Origin: Acidobacteriota bacterium
Lineage (GTDB): Bacteria; Acidobacteriota; Thermoanaerobaculia; Thermoanaerobaculales; Thermoanaerobaculaceae
Length of the DNA: 35,230 bases
Direction: 5' to 3'
Assembly (NCBI GenBank): GCA_003158745.1
Contig: PMLC01000102.1
Location: forward strand, 1-35,230
Shown: positions 1 to 7,819 of the stretch, piece by piece
Layout of the letters: each line of letters starts with the position of its first letter
Numbering within the stretch: position 1 is the stretch's first letter
Position numbers and translations under genes: made by a program
The notes under the pieces: model-generated
Seen by the model: the letters and a program-made list of their open reading frames with translations, nothing else
Databases searched by the model: none
What the model was told of the DNA's origin: nothing

Positions 1-280
1 GCATCACCTCGATGATCGTCCCAAGCAGCGGGTCGAATGCGTTTCTCGCCTCAAGGAAGGCGGCGATCGCCTCCTCCTGACAATGCTCATCGGCGTACTC
101 GCGCCCAATCCGCCACAACAAGTAGCCACGCGAATTTGGCTCCTTCTCGACCTCGAGAAGCTCGCGAAACACCTTGATCTTCTCCTTGTATGACATTGCC
201 TCTTCGTGCTGCCTAAGATCGTTTAAACGTCGCGGGACTGCCTTCGAGGTGTCCGACCCTCTGTACCACTCGTAGATCAT
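1..280 (-). CDS. Hypothetical protein, N-terminal 93 codons, TPR-like; runs off the window
   Basis: The minus strand is open from an ATG at 280 to the window edge. A strong ribosome site (AGGAGGGG) lies six bases upstream, so the start is well supported. The visible product is acidic and basic-rich with no signal peptide. Its second half contains a helix-turn-helix pattern (LLWRIGREYADEH, then EEAIAAFLEARNAF) that resembles one tetratricopeptide-like unit. I do not recognise the family and the C-terminus is missing. The codon choice and base composition are less GC-rich than in the neighbours (for example CGTTTAAACGATCTTAGG), which may indicate a recently acquired gene. No partner is visible because the next gene on this strand starts at 1304. 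Confidence 0.6.
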   Translation of the reverse strand, partial: MIYEWYRGSDTSKAVPRRLNDLRQHEEAMSYKEKIKVFRELLEVEKEPNSRGYLLWRIGREYADEHCQEEAIAAFLEARNAFDPLLGTIIEVM

Positions 281-368
281 TGAGCCCCTCCTGATTCGGT
301 ACCGCCACACACGCCTTGCGAGCTTAGGCTAGCAGCCACAGCAACGCCACATCACCGGGCCGATGAAC

Positions 369-553
369 TGTCATCGCGAGGAGCCGCGCAGCGGCGACGC
401 GGCGATCCCGCCGAAGTGGACGAGACTGCTTCGTCGAGCTGTCCCGCGACAGCGGGATTCGCTCCTCGCAGTGACACGTGGGTGGGGACAGGACTGCTTC
501 GGCTCTTTCTGGGCCTCGCAGCGACGCCGAGGTCGGGCCTCGCAGTGACGACG
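369..553. repeat. Imperfect inverted repeat and related fragments
   Basis: In the 320-base gap 281-602 the sequence TGTCATCGCGAGGAGC (369-384) is matched by GCTCCTCGCAGTGACA (461-476) as an inverted pair with two mismatches. Two further fragments (CCTCGCAGCGACG near 514 and CCTCGCAGTGACGACG near 538) repeat the outer arm. The pattern resembles dispersed hairpin elements seen in many environmental bacterial genomes. No gene is supported here; the short open frames at 363-676 lie inside the repeat. Confidence 0.65.
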
Positions 554-602
554 ATTTGCCTACGATGGACGATGAATTGGCATCAGAGGTTGCGGACGCG
601 GG

Positions 603-1304
603 CTAGGCCATCGGCGCGTGCGGCGTCGAGAGTCGGTCCGCCAGGAGCCCTTCGCTGCCGCGGTCGAAGCCTGTGAACTCGACGCCGATCCCCGGGTACG
701 GTTCCCGGCCCTGGGCGGTCTGGCGCACAACCCGGCCTTCTCCGAACACCGGTGAAGCCCCCGGCAGGAAGATCTGGAACCGCACGTCGGTGCCTGGCGG
801 GAGCGTGTGCGGCACGCGCAGGAGGGCTCCGTGCATCGAGACGTCGACGGTCTCACAAAGCACGCGGCGGAGGAGGGCGTTCCCGGCTACCTCGAGGCGC
901 ACCGGCAGGCGGAGCGCCGAGCGCGGCGGGATCCGCAGGAGCGGTTGCAGGACGGCAGGCAGCGTCCGCGCGAGCTGATCGAGAGGCATCACGCGGTTTG
1001 CCCCGTGCCCGATGTACTCCTCCGCATCGCGGCGCCAGCGCTCCTGCGCGACCAGCACAACCCCCGAGGCGCGGCACGGTGACTCCGGGCCGCGCACTGC
1101 GTGCAGGAATCCGGCAGTCGTGGCTGCTCCGAGCGGGTGCGAGACCACCAGGGCGTCGTACCGGCCGTGTGCCGCAAACTGCAGCGCCGCCGAGGAGTCC
1201 TCGGCCTGGGTCACATGGTGCCCGAACCGCGCCACGCCCTCGAGCACGCGCCCCCGCATCGCCTCCTCGAAGCCGACCAGGAGCAGCTCGCAACCGTTTT
1301 CCAC
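603..1304 (-). CDS. Degenerate receiver domain plus PilZ domain protein
   Basis: The 233-residue protein joins a receiver-like fold (about residues 1-120) to a PilZ domain (about 128-215). PilZ domains bind cyclic-di-GMP; the two signature elements are present as RLPVR (132-136) and DVSMHG (154-159, the D-x-S-x-x-G form), so ligand binding is plausible. In the receiver half, the place after strand 3 where the phosphorylated Asp belongs reads VVSHPL, and the usual Lys region reads NRVMPLDQL, so phosphotransfer looks lost. I chose the GTG at 1304 because it lies just before the first beta strand and follows a GGGGGAAG sequence. An earlier GTG at 1379 would add 25 residues and place the start inside a regulatory-looking palindrome. 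The target of this presumed cyclic-di-GMP effector is unknown. It is divergent from argS. Confidence 0.8.
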   Translation of the reverse strand: MENGCELLLVGFEEAMRGRVLEGVARFGHHVTQAEDSSAALQFAAHGRYDALVVSHPLGAATTAGFLHAVRGPESPCRASGVVLVAQERWRRDAEEYIGHGANRVMPLDQLARTLPAVLQPLLRIPPRSALRLPVRLEVAGNALLRRVLCETVDVSMHGALLRVPHTLPPGTDVRFQIFLPGASPVFGEGRVVRQTAQGREPYPGIGVEFTGFDRGSEGLLADRLSTPHAPMA

Positions 1305-1364
1305 AGCTTCCCCCGCGCAGAACGCCCGCACGTTACAAGGATGGCGCGCTCCAAAATTAGCGGG

Positions 1365-1380
1365 TGTGACCCGGGTCACA
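1365..1380. promoter_or_regulatory. Perfect CRP/FNR-type palindrome TGTGA-N6-TCACA
   Basis: The 16 bases TGTGACCCGGGTCACA are a perfect palindrome and match the classical CRP half-sites TGTGA and TCACA at the right spacing. It sits in the divergent region between the PilZ gene (start 1304) and argS (start 1465), about 60 bases from the former and 85 from the latter. That a CRP-family regulator binds here is inference from the motif; no such regulator is encoded in the window. Confidence 0.5.
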
Positions 1381-1436
1381 TGCGCGGGTCACTTACCTCC
1401 AGAGGGCACGGCGCCTTTGAACCTCTGCCGGCGCGG

Positions 1437-1459
1437 TACAATCCACCGCCACGGAGGAC
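1437..1459 (+). promoter_or_regulatory. argS -10 element and ribosome site
   Basis: TACAAT at 1437-1442 fits a sigma-70 type -10 box and is followed by a GGAGGA ribosome site at 1454-1459, six bases before the argS ATG. The -35 region is weak: TTGAAC at 1417-1422 would leave only 14 bases. Confidence 0.4.
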
Positions 1460-1464
1460 CCCGG

Positions 1465-3789
1465 ATGTTCGAGACGATCCGCAGGGAACTGACCTCGGCC
1501 ATTGCCGCAGCGCTGACCGCGATGGGTGTGCAGGAGCCGCAGGTCTTTCTGGACGTGCCGCCTCGCCGGCAGCTCGGCGACCTCGCGTGGGCGGGCGCCC
1601 TCCCGCTCGCCAAGTCGCTGCGCAAGCCGCCGCGGGCCATCGCCGAGGACGTGGCCAGGCGTCTCGAGCAAGCACGCGCGGGCCTCCCCGAAGCTCATCC
1701 GCTCGCTCTGCTCGAGCCCGGCTGCTCGATCGAGGGACCGGGCTTCCTCAACTTCCGTCTCCGCCGCGGCCCCGCTCTCGCCCGCCTCCTCCTCGCCTCG
1801 ACCTCGACCGACACCGCTCAAGGGCAGAAGCGCGAGCCGGGATTCACTCCCGGCGAGCGCGGGGGGCCTGGGGGCGTCGCGGAGGCGGGGGGCTCGGGCG
1901 GGGGGCCGAAGTGCCCCCCCAAAGTGATCGTCGAACACACCAACATCAACCCGAACAAGGCGGCCCACATCGGCCACCTCCGCAACGCGGTGCTGGGCGA
2001 CACGCTGGTGCGCTGCCTGCAGTTCCTCGGAAACACCGTCGAGATCCAGGACTACATCGACGACACCGGCGTGCAGGTGGCGGATGTCGTCGTAGGGTTT
2101 CTGTTCCTGCCCGAGGCCGAGATGCTGGCCGCGGTCACTCCGATCTGGCCGGAGACCGCGGACGCGCCGTCCCGCCGGCGGGTCCTCGAGGCGTTCGCGA
2201 CGCGCGCCGGCAACGGTACGCTGGTGAACGATACCCTCGGGTCCCCCGATTTCGACGACCTCTGCTGGGATCTCTACCCGCGAGTCACCCGGTGGTACGA
2301 ACAGGACGAGTCGGCGTTGACGTTTCGGTCGGAGGTCCTCCACTCCGTCGAGGCCGGCTTCCCAACCGGGATGTCCCTCTCGGATGCATTCGAGGGTATG
2401 AGCTCCTCGGGCCCCGAGCCCCGAACCCCGAACCACGCCTCCGTCTCGCGCCTGGCGGCCGCCGTCGCGGAGGCCAACGTGCGCTGCCACCTCGTGACCA
2501 TGGGACGCCTCGGCATCGCCTACGACGTGCTGCCCCACGAGTCGGACATCCTTCATCGAGGGTTCTGGCGTCGGGCCTTCGAGCTGCTGCAGGGCGCCCG
2601 CGCGATCCGCAAGGAGACCGAAGGGAAGAACGCCGGCTGCTGGGTGATGTCGCTCGCCGACTCTCCCGAGTTCGCCGGGATGGCGGATGCTGACAAAATC
2701 CTGGTTCGGTCCAACGGCACAGTGACCTACACGGGAAAAGACATCGCGTACCAGCTCTGGAAGCTGGGACTGCTCAGGGACGACGACGGCACCTTGCACG
2801 ATTTCGGCTACCGGGTGTTCGAGCGCTTCGCCCAGGACGCCTCGACCGCGCCCGTTCGGTACGGCTTCTTCGGGGACCGTGCTCTGTATCGGACGGCGTC
2901 GGACCCCGGCGAGCGGCCCACAGGCGTGTCGTTCGGTGCCGGCTCACGCGTCTACAACGTGATCGACGTGCGCCAGTCGTACCCCCAAAAGGTGGTCAAA
3001 GAGGCGATCCGCGTGCTCGGCCACCCGGAAGCCGCCGAGAACTCGGTTCACTTCGCCTACGAGATGGTGGCTCTGACGCCGAAAGCCGTGAAACGACTCG
3101 AGGAGGCTCAGGGCCTCGACTTCTCCCTGTCGGACGAGGACATGGCAAAGCCGTTCATCGAGATGTCCGGGCGCCGGGGCATCGGCGTGAAGGCCGACGC
3201 CCTGCTCGTCACGCTCATCAGCGAAGCGGAGCGCGCGATCGCCGAGCGGCAGGGCGCGGACGACGGCTCGGCGCCGGACCAGCGCGCCGACCGCGCCCGC
3301 GCCATCGCGGTCGGGGCGCTCCGCTACCAGATGGCGCGCCAGGGACGCAACCGCGTGCTCGCGTTCGACTTCGACGAGGCGCTCGCGTTCGAGGGAGACA
3401 CCGGACCCTACCTCCAGTACTCTGCCGTGCGCGCCGCCAAGATCTTCGAGAAGCTCGCGGCCCAGGGCCTTGCCGGCTCGCCGGAGGTCGACGCGAAGGC
3501 CGCGGCCGATTCGGCCATCCCGGACGACCTCTGGGATCTGGCGCTCGCCTGCGCCCGAACGACCGAGATGGCCGAGAAGGCGGTCGGCTCGCTCGAGTTC
3601 TCGCTGCTGGCTGGGCATGCGCGCGACCTCGCGCAGGCGTTCCACAAGCTCTACCACGAGCACCCCGTGCTGCACGCCGAGGACGAGGCCGTCCGCGCGC
3701 TGCGGCGCGGCGTGTTCCGCCTCTTCGCCGCGACGATCGCCGCGATCCTGGAGGAGCTGCTGGGGATCCCGGTCCCGCGGGAGATGTAG
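1465..3789 (+). CDS. argS: Arginyl-tRNA synthetase with internal insertions
   Basis: Class Ia synthetase that charges tRNA-Arg in the cytoplasm. The 774-residue product has the N-terminal tRNA-recognition domain (about 1-115), the HIGH signature (168-171, within KAAHIGHLRNAV), the second signature as EMSGRRG (566-572, in place of KMSKS), and a C-terminal DALR anticodon-binding domain containing GPYLQYSAVRAAKIF. The ATG at 1465 follows GGAGGA at six bases; the open frame continues upstream but that part is not ArgS-like. It is about 200 residues longer than E. coli ArgS. Part of the excess is a G-rich, low-complexity segment (about 122-152) directly before the conserved VIVEHTNINPNK block, and another is a short segment GPEPRTPNH (about 316-324); both coincide with DNA repeats listed separately. 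The catalytic blocks are intact, so the enzyme is probably functional. Confidence 0.95.
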   Translation: MFETIRRELTSAIAAALTAMGVQEPQVFLDVPPRRQLGDLAWAGALPLAKSLRKPPRAIAEDVARRLEQARAGLPEAHPLALLEPGCSIEGPGFLNFRLRRGPALARLLLASTSTDTAQGQKREPGFTPGERGGPGGVAEAGGSGGGPKCPPKVIVEHTNINPNKAAHIGHLRNAVLGDTLVRCLQFLGNTVEIQDYIDDTGVQVADVVVGFLFLPEAEMLAAVTPIWPETADAPSRRRVLEAFATRAGNGTLVNDTLGSPDFDDLCWDLYPRVTRWYEQDESALTFRSEVLHSVEAGFPTGMSLSDAFEGMSSSGPEPRTPNHASVSRLAAAVAEANVRCHLVTMGRLGIAYDVLPHESDILHRGFWRRAFELLQGARAIRKETEGKNAGCWVMSLADSPEFAGMADADKILVRSNGTVTYTGKDIAYQLWKLGLLRDDDGTLHDFGYRVFERFAQDASTAPVRYGFFGDRALYRTASDPGERPTGVSFGAGSRVYNVIDVRQSYPQKVVKEAIRVLGHPEAAENSVHFAYEMVALTPKAVKRLEEAQGLDFSLSDEDMAKPFIEMSGRRGIGVKADALLVTLISEAERAIAERQGADDGSAPDQRADRARAIAVGALRYQMARQGRNRVLAFDFDEALAFEGDTGPYLQYSAVRAAKIFEKLAAQGLAGSPEVDAKAAADSAIPDDLWDLALACARTTEMAEKAVGSLEFSLLAGHARDLAQAFHKLYHEHPVLHAEDEAVRALRRGVFRLFAATIAAILEELLGIPVPREM
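1832..1920 (+). repeat. G-rich hairpin element inside argS
   Basis: GCGAG, then the hairpin CCGGG-ATTCACT-CCCGG, then CGAGCGC and runs of G ending in CCCCCCC. The same order (GCGAG, small hairpin, GCTCGCC, G runs, C run) appears in the intergenic element at 30523-30614. Within argS it is translated as a Gly/Pro-rich linker and keeps the reading frame. That it is an inserted repeat rather than divergent coding sequence is inference. Confidence 0.5.
2412..2434 (+). repeat. Three CCCCGAR heptamers inside argS
   Basis: CCCCGAG, CCCCGAA and CCCCGAA follow each other without gaps at 2412-2432, then CC. They encode part of the low-complexity segment GPEPRTPNH in ArgS. The 7-base period matches the intergenic arrays elsewhere in the window. 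Confidence 0.45.
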
Positions 3790-3863
3790 CGGACCGGGCG
3801 CCGGGAACCGAGGGCGGGCTTCCCGCCGATCAACGGGACACCGGGGACGGGTACCATGAAGCC

Positions 3864-5057
3864 ATGTCGACGACACCCGCGTACGAACGCGACCCCTACC
3901 TGAGGCAGATCGATACCGAGGTCGTCGAGGTGGGGACCGAAGGCGGCAGGTCGTTCGCCGTGCTGGCAGAGACCATCTTCTACCCGGAGGGAGGCGGCCA
4001 GCCTTCCGACCGCGGGCTCCTTGGCGAGATCCCGGTGATCGACGTCCGGAGGCACGAAGGGGTCATCCGGCACGTCCTCGAGCGGAAGGTTCCCATCGGG
4101 CCCACCACCGTGAGGCTGGACTGGGCCAGGCGCTTCGACCACATGCAGCAGCACACCGGCCAGCACCTGCTGACCGCCGTCGCGGACGACGGGTTCGGCT
4201 GGCCGACGACCGCGTTCCACCTCGGCGAGCATGTGTGCGACATCGAGCTCGCCGTCGCCACTCTGAACCCCGTCGAGATCCGGAGGCTGGAGGAAGCGGT
4301 GGCGGCCGAGATCCGAGCCGCGCGGCCGGTTTCCGCTCGCCGCGTCTCGCAGGATGCGTTCGCGACGCTCACCGTGCGCACACGAGGCCTCCCGGCAGGG
4401 CACGTCGGCGATGTGCGGCTGGTCGAAATCGCCGGCGTCGACCTCAACACCTGCGGAGGCACACACGTGCGCTCGACCTCCGAGATCGAGGCCATCAAGC
4501 TCCTCGGCACCGAGCCGATGCGCGGCGGCACGAGGCTGTTCTGGCTGGCCGGCGGTCGCGTTCGCGCGCGTCTCGCGGCACACGAGGAGCGCAACGCCGC
4601 GCTGCGGGTGCTGCTCGGCGCCCCGGACGAGGAGCTCGCGCGCACCGCGGAGGCCAAGCTCGAACAGCTCCACGCCCTCGAGAAGCAGGTCAGGGCTCTC
4701 GAGGACGAGCTTGCCGACTCGACGGCAGCCGCGCTTGCGGCGCGGCCGGAGCGCGTTGTGAGCGCTCACTTCGACGGCAAGGACGCCGCCTTCCTACAAC
4801 GGCTCGGGCGACGGCTTTCGTCCTCCGCTCCCGAGGTTGCCGCCCTCCTCACCGCGACGCTCGGAGAGCATTCGTTCTTCCTGGTCGTCGTCGGGGAGGC
4901 GGTCCCTCTCGAGGCGCAGATGGCGGGGCGGGAGATCGCCGGTCTGCTGGCAGGGCGCGGAGGCGGGTCTGGGCGCATTTTCCAGGGGAAGGCGGGCTCC
5001 CTCGCGCCCCGGGACGCGGCCCTCGCGCGCCTCGGCGAGCTGGTCGCCCGGGCGTGA
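3864..5057 (+). CDS. alaX: Free-standing alanyl-tRNA editing protein (AlaX-L type)
   Basis: The 397-residue protein is related to the editing half of alanyl-tRNA synthetase and probably hydrolyses Ser- or Gly-mischarged tRNA-Ala in the cytoplasm. The editing domain carries [12 protein letters not shown] near 35-47 and the two zinc-ligand motifs HTGQH (97-101) and CGGTH (197-201). A coiled-coil stretch (about 255-290) leads to a C-terminal DHHA1-like domain with [15 protein letters not shown] (about 366-380), so it is the long AlaX form without the synthetase core. It lies 74 bases after argS on the same strand. There is no ribosome site; TACCAT at 3852-3857 ends six bases before the ATG, which suggests leaderless transcription. 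The ATG at 3864 is the first in the frame. Confidence 0.9.
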   Translation: MSTTPAYERDPYLRQIDTEVVEVGTEGGRSFAVLAETIFYPEGGGQPSDRGLLGEIPVIDVRRHEGVIRHVLERKVPIGPTTVRLDWARRFDHMQQHTGQHLLTAVADDGFGWPTTAFHLGEHVCDIELAVATLNPVEIRRLEEAVAAEIRAARPVSARRVSQDAFATLTVRTRGLPAGHVGDVRLVEIAGVDLNTCGGTHVRSTSEIEAIKLLGTEPMRGGTRLFWLAGGRVRARLAAHEERNAALRVLLGAPDEELARTAEAKLEQLHALEKQVRALEDELADSTAAALAARPERVVSAHFDGKDAAFLQRLGRRLSSSAPEVAALLTATLGEHSFFLVVVGEAVPLEAQMAGREIAGLLAGRGGGSGRIFQGKAGSLAPRDAALARLGELVARA

Positions 5058-5085
5058 CGGCCGGCGCTTGCCGGGCTGCTCCGCC

Positions 5086-5114
5086 TTGCATTCGGCCCGG
5101 GTTGCGCTTACTTT
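5086..5114 (+). promoter_or_regulatory. Likely promoter of the DedA gene
   Basis: TTGCAT (5086-5091) and TACTTT (5109-5114) are separated by 17 bases, a normal sigma-70 arrangement. The predicted leader to the ATG at 5185 is about 65 bases. Prediction by motif only. Confidence 0.45.
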
Positions 5115-5184
5115 GACCGCTCCGGTCGGGCGGAAACGCCGTCGGCAGAGGGATCCGCCGGCCGGGCGCCGCCAAGGAGAGCCC

Positions 5185-5835
5185 ATGGGTTACGTCGGCC
5201 AGCTGATCGAGTTCGTCCTGCACATCGACGCGCACCTCGATCTGATGATCCAGCAGTACGGGCTGCTCACCTACCTCTTCCTCTTCGTGATCGTCTTCTG
5301 CGAGACGGGCTTCGTGGTGACGCCCTTCCTTCCGGGCGACTCGCTGCTCTTCGCGGTGGGCGCGTTCGCGGCGCGCGGATCGCTCGGCCTCCCGGTAGCC
5401 CTCCTCACCCTGGCGGCCGCGGCGATCCTCGGGGACACGGCCAACTACTGGATCGGAGCCATCGTGGGCCCCAAGGTGTTCCACAAGGAGAACGTCCGCT
5501 TCCTCAACAAGAGGCACCTGGAGCGGACGCATGAGTTCTACGAGCGGTACGGCGGCAAGACGATCATCATCGCCCGCTTCGTCCCGATCGTGCGCACCTT
5601 CGCCCCGTTCGTGGCCGGGATCGGCAAGATGACGTACGGGCGCTTCCTCTCCTACAACGTGGTCGGTGGCGTGGCCTGGGTGCTCGGCTTCGTCATGGCC
5701 GGGTTCTGGTTCGGCAACATCCCGGTCGTCAAGCGCAACTTCACCCTGGTGATCTTCGCGATCATCATCATCTCCGTGATGCCAGCAGTGATCGAGGTCA
5801 TCCGCCAGCGCGCCCGCGCGCGCGCCGCCCACTGA
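5185..5835 (+). CDS. DedA / SNARE-associated family membrane protein
   Basis: A 216-residue inner-membrane protein of the DedA family, whose members move undecaprenyl phosphate or phospholipids across the membrane or otherwise keep membrane balance. Hydrophobic segments lie near residues 25-45, 55-85, 140-165 and 180-205. Family landmarks are present: [17 protein letters not shown] (about 43-59), the conserved GD in [11 protein letters not shown], and the re-entrant [16 protein letters not shown] with its Arg. The start follows AAGGAG five bases away. It is a stand-alone gene with its own likely promoter. Which lipid it handles cannot be read from the sequence. Confidence 0.92.
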   Translation: MGYVGQLIEFVLHIDAHLDLMIQQYGLLTYLFLFVIVFCETGFVVTPFLPGDSLLFAVGAFAARGSLGLPVALLTLAAAAILGDTANYWIGAIVGPKVFHKENVRFLNKRHLERTHEFYERYGGKTIIIARFVPIVRTFAPFVAGIGKMTYGRFLSYNVVGGVAWVLGFVMAGFWFGNIPVVKRNFTLVIFAIIIISVMPAVIEVIRQRARARAAH

Positions 5836-5840
5836 TGCAA

Positions 5841-5927
5841 GTCCAAAGTCGAAAGTCCAAAGCACAACCCCGTCCTTCTTTACGTCTGACTTTTGACGTT
5901 TGACTTTTAACTTTTGACTTTTGACTG
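5841..5927. repeat. Hairpin built of degenerate heptamers (AAAGTCN / NGACTTT)
   Basis: The left side has three 7-base units (GTCCAAA, GTCGAAA, GTCCAAA at 5841-5861). The right side has six units of the type TTGACTT from 5886 to 5927. The two sides are roughly complementary, so the transcript could fold into a long imperfect hairpin between dedA and the convergent malQ. It may act as a bidirectional terminator, but that is inference. Confidence 0.7.
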
Positions 5928-5965
5928 GCAAGTGTCCACTGCCACCTGCCGATTGCTTCCCCGCG

Positions 5966-7465
5966 TCACGAGCCCGTGCGGCCGTACAGCCAGGAGAGCG
6001 CTGCGAAGCGGTCCCTCAGGGCGTCGCCCAGCATCCAGTCAGTGAGCCGGAATCGCCAGTTGCCATCGGCCTTTGAGGGCGTGTTCATCCGGCAGTCAGC
6101 ACCCAGCCCTGCGATGTCCTGGTGCGGAACGACGGCGAGGTCCGCGACCGATGCAAGTGCCAGCCTGATCAGGTCCCAGTGGATCTCACGGCCGTCCGTG
6201 CCGAGGTACCGACATACGAAGTCCTTCTCGGCCGGCGAGGCATCGCCCAGGAACCAGCCGACCGTCGTGTTGTTGTCGTGGGTGCCGGTGTACACGACCT
6301 GGTTGCGGCGGTGCCTGTAGGGCACGAACTGGCTGCGCGGCGCAGGGGCGAAGGCGAACTGCAGAACGGCCATCCCGGGCAACCCGAGGGAGTCGCGCAG
6401 AGCGTCGACGTCGTCGGTCATCACGCCGAGGTCCTCGGCCACGAGCGAGAGCTCGCCGAGCGCCGCGTGGAGTGCGTCGAACAGCTTGCGCCCGGGCCCC
6501 GGCAACCACCGGCCCGTGGCCGCGGTCCTGGCTCCCGCCGGCACTTCCCAGTACCCCGCGAACCCGCGAAAGTGGTCGAGCCGCACGGCGTCGACGAGCT
6601 CGAACGTGGCCCGCATGCGCGCCACCCACCAACCGTAACCCGACGCCTCGAGCGCCTCCCAGTCGTAGAGCGGGTTGCCCCAGAGCTGGCCGGTCGCGCT
6701 GAAGTAGTCCGGCGGCACGCCGGATACCGCGACCGGACGACCGCGCCCGTCGAGGCGGAAGATCTCGCGGTTCGCCCAGACCTCCGCGCTGTCGTCGGCG
6801 ACGTAGATTGGAAGGTCGCCGAGGATGCCTATGCGCAGCGCGCGAGCTCGTTGGCGCAGTCCCTCCCACTGATCGAATAACACGAACTGGCAGAACTCCT
6901 CGAACGCCAGCTCCCGCTGATGCCGCGCCGCCCACGCTTCGAGCGCACCCGGCCGGCGGAGGGCGAGCTCCTCGGGCCACTCCCACCACGATGCCCCCAC
7001 GGCCGCCTGTTTGAGAGCGGCGAACATGGCCCAGTCGCGCAGCCAGGCGGCGTGCCGGCTTCTGAACGCCTCCAACCGCTCCTCGACCCCGGCCGGCGGT
7101 CGAGCCGCAAACCGCTTGAAGGCACGCTCCAGCAGCGTGCGCTTGTAGGGCACGACTCGATGGAACTCGACCTTGAACGGCGAGAAGTCGGGCCGATCCG
7201 AGAGGTCGGAGTCTTGCAGGAGACCCTGGCTCCGCAACAGCTCGGGGCTCACGAGCGCGGTGTTGCCGGCGAACGTCGACGTTGCGGCGTATGGAGAGGC
7301 GCCCAGTCCCGCCGGGTTGAGCGGCAGCACCTGCCACCAGCGGGCGCCGGCTCGGGCCAGCCACTCCAGGTAGCGGTGGGCGGCCGGACCGATGTCGCCG
7401 ATGCCATAGGGACCCGGCAGGCAGGTAGGGTGAAGCAGGACACCGCAGGCTCGCTCGAAGGCCAT
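5966..7465 (-). CDS. malQ: 4-alpha-glucanotransferase (amylomaltase), GH77
   Basis: Transfers alpha-1,4-glucan segments between maltodextrins and releases glucose; cytoplasmic step of maltodextrin use. The 499-residue length is normal for the family. GH77 hallmarks are visible: WWQVLPLNPAG and SPYAATSTFAGN near the N-terminus, the nucleophile Asp297 in RLDHFRG, the acid/base Glu344 in AEDLG and Asp397 in GTHDNNT. The start ATG at 7465 follows GGGAG; the open frame continues upstream but the added peptide is Arg/Pro-rich noise. The gene is convergent to dedA and lies downstream of an aldo/keto reductase remnant on the same strand, with its own likely promoter. It completes the import system encoded at 15223-20385, though not in the same operon. 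Confidence 0.96.
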   Translation of the reverse strand: MAFERACGVLLHPTCLPGPYGIGDIGPAAHRYLEWLARAGARWWQVLPLNPAGLGASPYAATSTFAGNTALVSPELLRSQGLLQDSDLSDRPDFSPFKVEFHRVVPYKRTLLERAFKRFAARPPAGVEERLEAFRSRHAAWLRDWAMFAALKQAAVGASWWEWPEELALRRPGALEAWAARHQRELAFEEFCQFVLFDQWEGLRQRARALRIGILGDLPIYVADDSAEVWANREIFRLDGRGRPVAVSGVPPDYFSATGQLWGNPLYDWEALEASGYGWWVARMRATFELVDAVRLDHFRGFAGYWEVPAGARTAATGRWLPGPGRKLFDALHAALGELSLVAEDLGVMTDDVDALRDSLGLPGMAVLQFAFAPAPRSQFVPYRHRRNQVVYTGTHDNNTTVGWFLGDASPAEKDFVCRYLGTDGREIHWDLIRLALASVADLAVVPHQDIAGLGADCRMNTPSKADGNWRFRLTDWMLGDALRDRFAALSWLYGRTGS

Positions 7466-7487
7466 CGCTCGGACTCCCGTACCCGGT

Positions 7488-7515
7488 ATGGTAACGGATC
7501 GCGGGGTGTCTCCAA
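7488..7515 (-). promoter_or_regulatory. Likely malQ promoter
   Basis: On the minus strand TTGGAG (7515-7510) and TACCAT (7493-7488) are separated by 16 bases, and the malQ ATG lies 22 bases downstream of the -10 box. Confidence 0.5.
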
Positions 7516-7533
7516 CCGGAGTTCGAGGGGCCT

Positions 7534-7788
7534 TCACCAGCCGCTGCCCCGTGCTGAGAAGGCGTCCCGGATCCGCCGGCCCAGATCCTCCGGAAGAGGG
7601 CCTCGCGAAACCGCGTCGAGGTTGCGTCGCAGGTGCACGAGGTTCGCCGTTCCGACGACGCACGCAGCCACGGCGGGCTGCCACGCCCCGAACCGGATCG
7701 AGACTTCCTCCCACGGCAAGCCGCAGGGGTCGATCGCGGAGACGGCGATGCCGGTGGCGCCGAACGGGCGTCGCGGCAAACCCGTCAT
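7534..7788 (-). pseudogene. Aldo/keto reductase remnant with internal deletion
   Basis: The 84-residue frame joins a typical aldo/keto reductase N-terminus (LPRRPFGATGIAVSAI, about residues 4-19) directly to a typical C-terminus (PWEEVSIRFGAWQPAVAACV, then VGTANLVHLRRNLDAV and a closing helix). The whole TIM-barrel middle, including the catalytic Asp-Tyr-Lys-His set, is absent; an intact family member has about 300 residues. The reading frame survives across the junction near residue 20. The start has an upstream GAGGAT sequence. It lies 31 bases after the ParB-fold gene on the same strand, so it could still be co-transcribed. It cannot be an active reductase; I call it a deletion pseudogene, though an expressed small protein is not excluded. 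Confidence 0.7.
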
Positions 7789-7819
7789 CCGATCCTCGCC
7801 GGAAAAGCAGGGAAGCGGG

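Noticed and set aside
3138-3789. Frameshift in argS as the reason for its unusual length
   Set aside because: Both signatures and the anticodon-binding domain lie in one frame, so the extra length comes from insertions and not from read-through or fusion.
3813-3827. GGCGGG-CTT-CCCGCC hairpin after argS as a terminator
   Set aside because: Short stem and no T run on either strand; alaX follows closely on the same strand.
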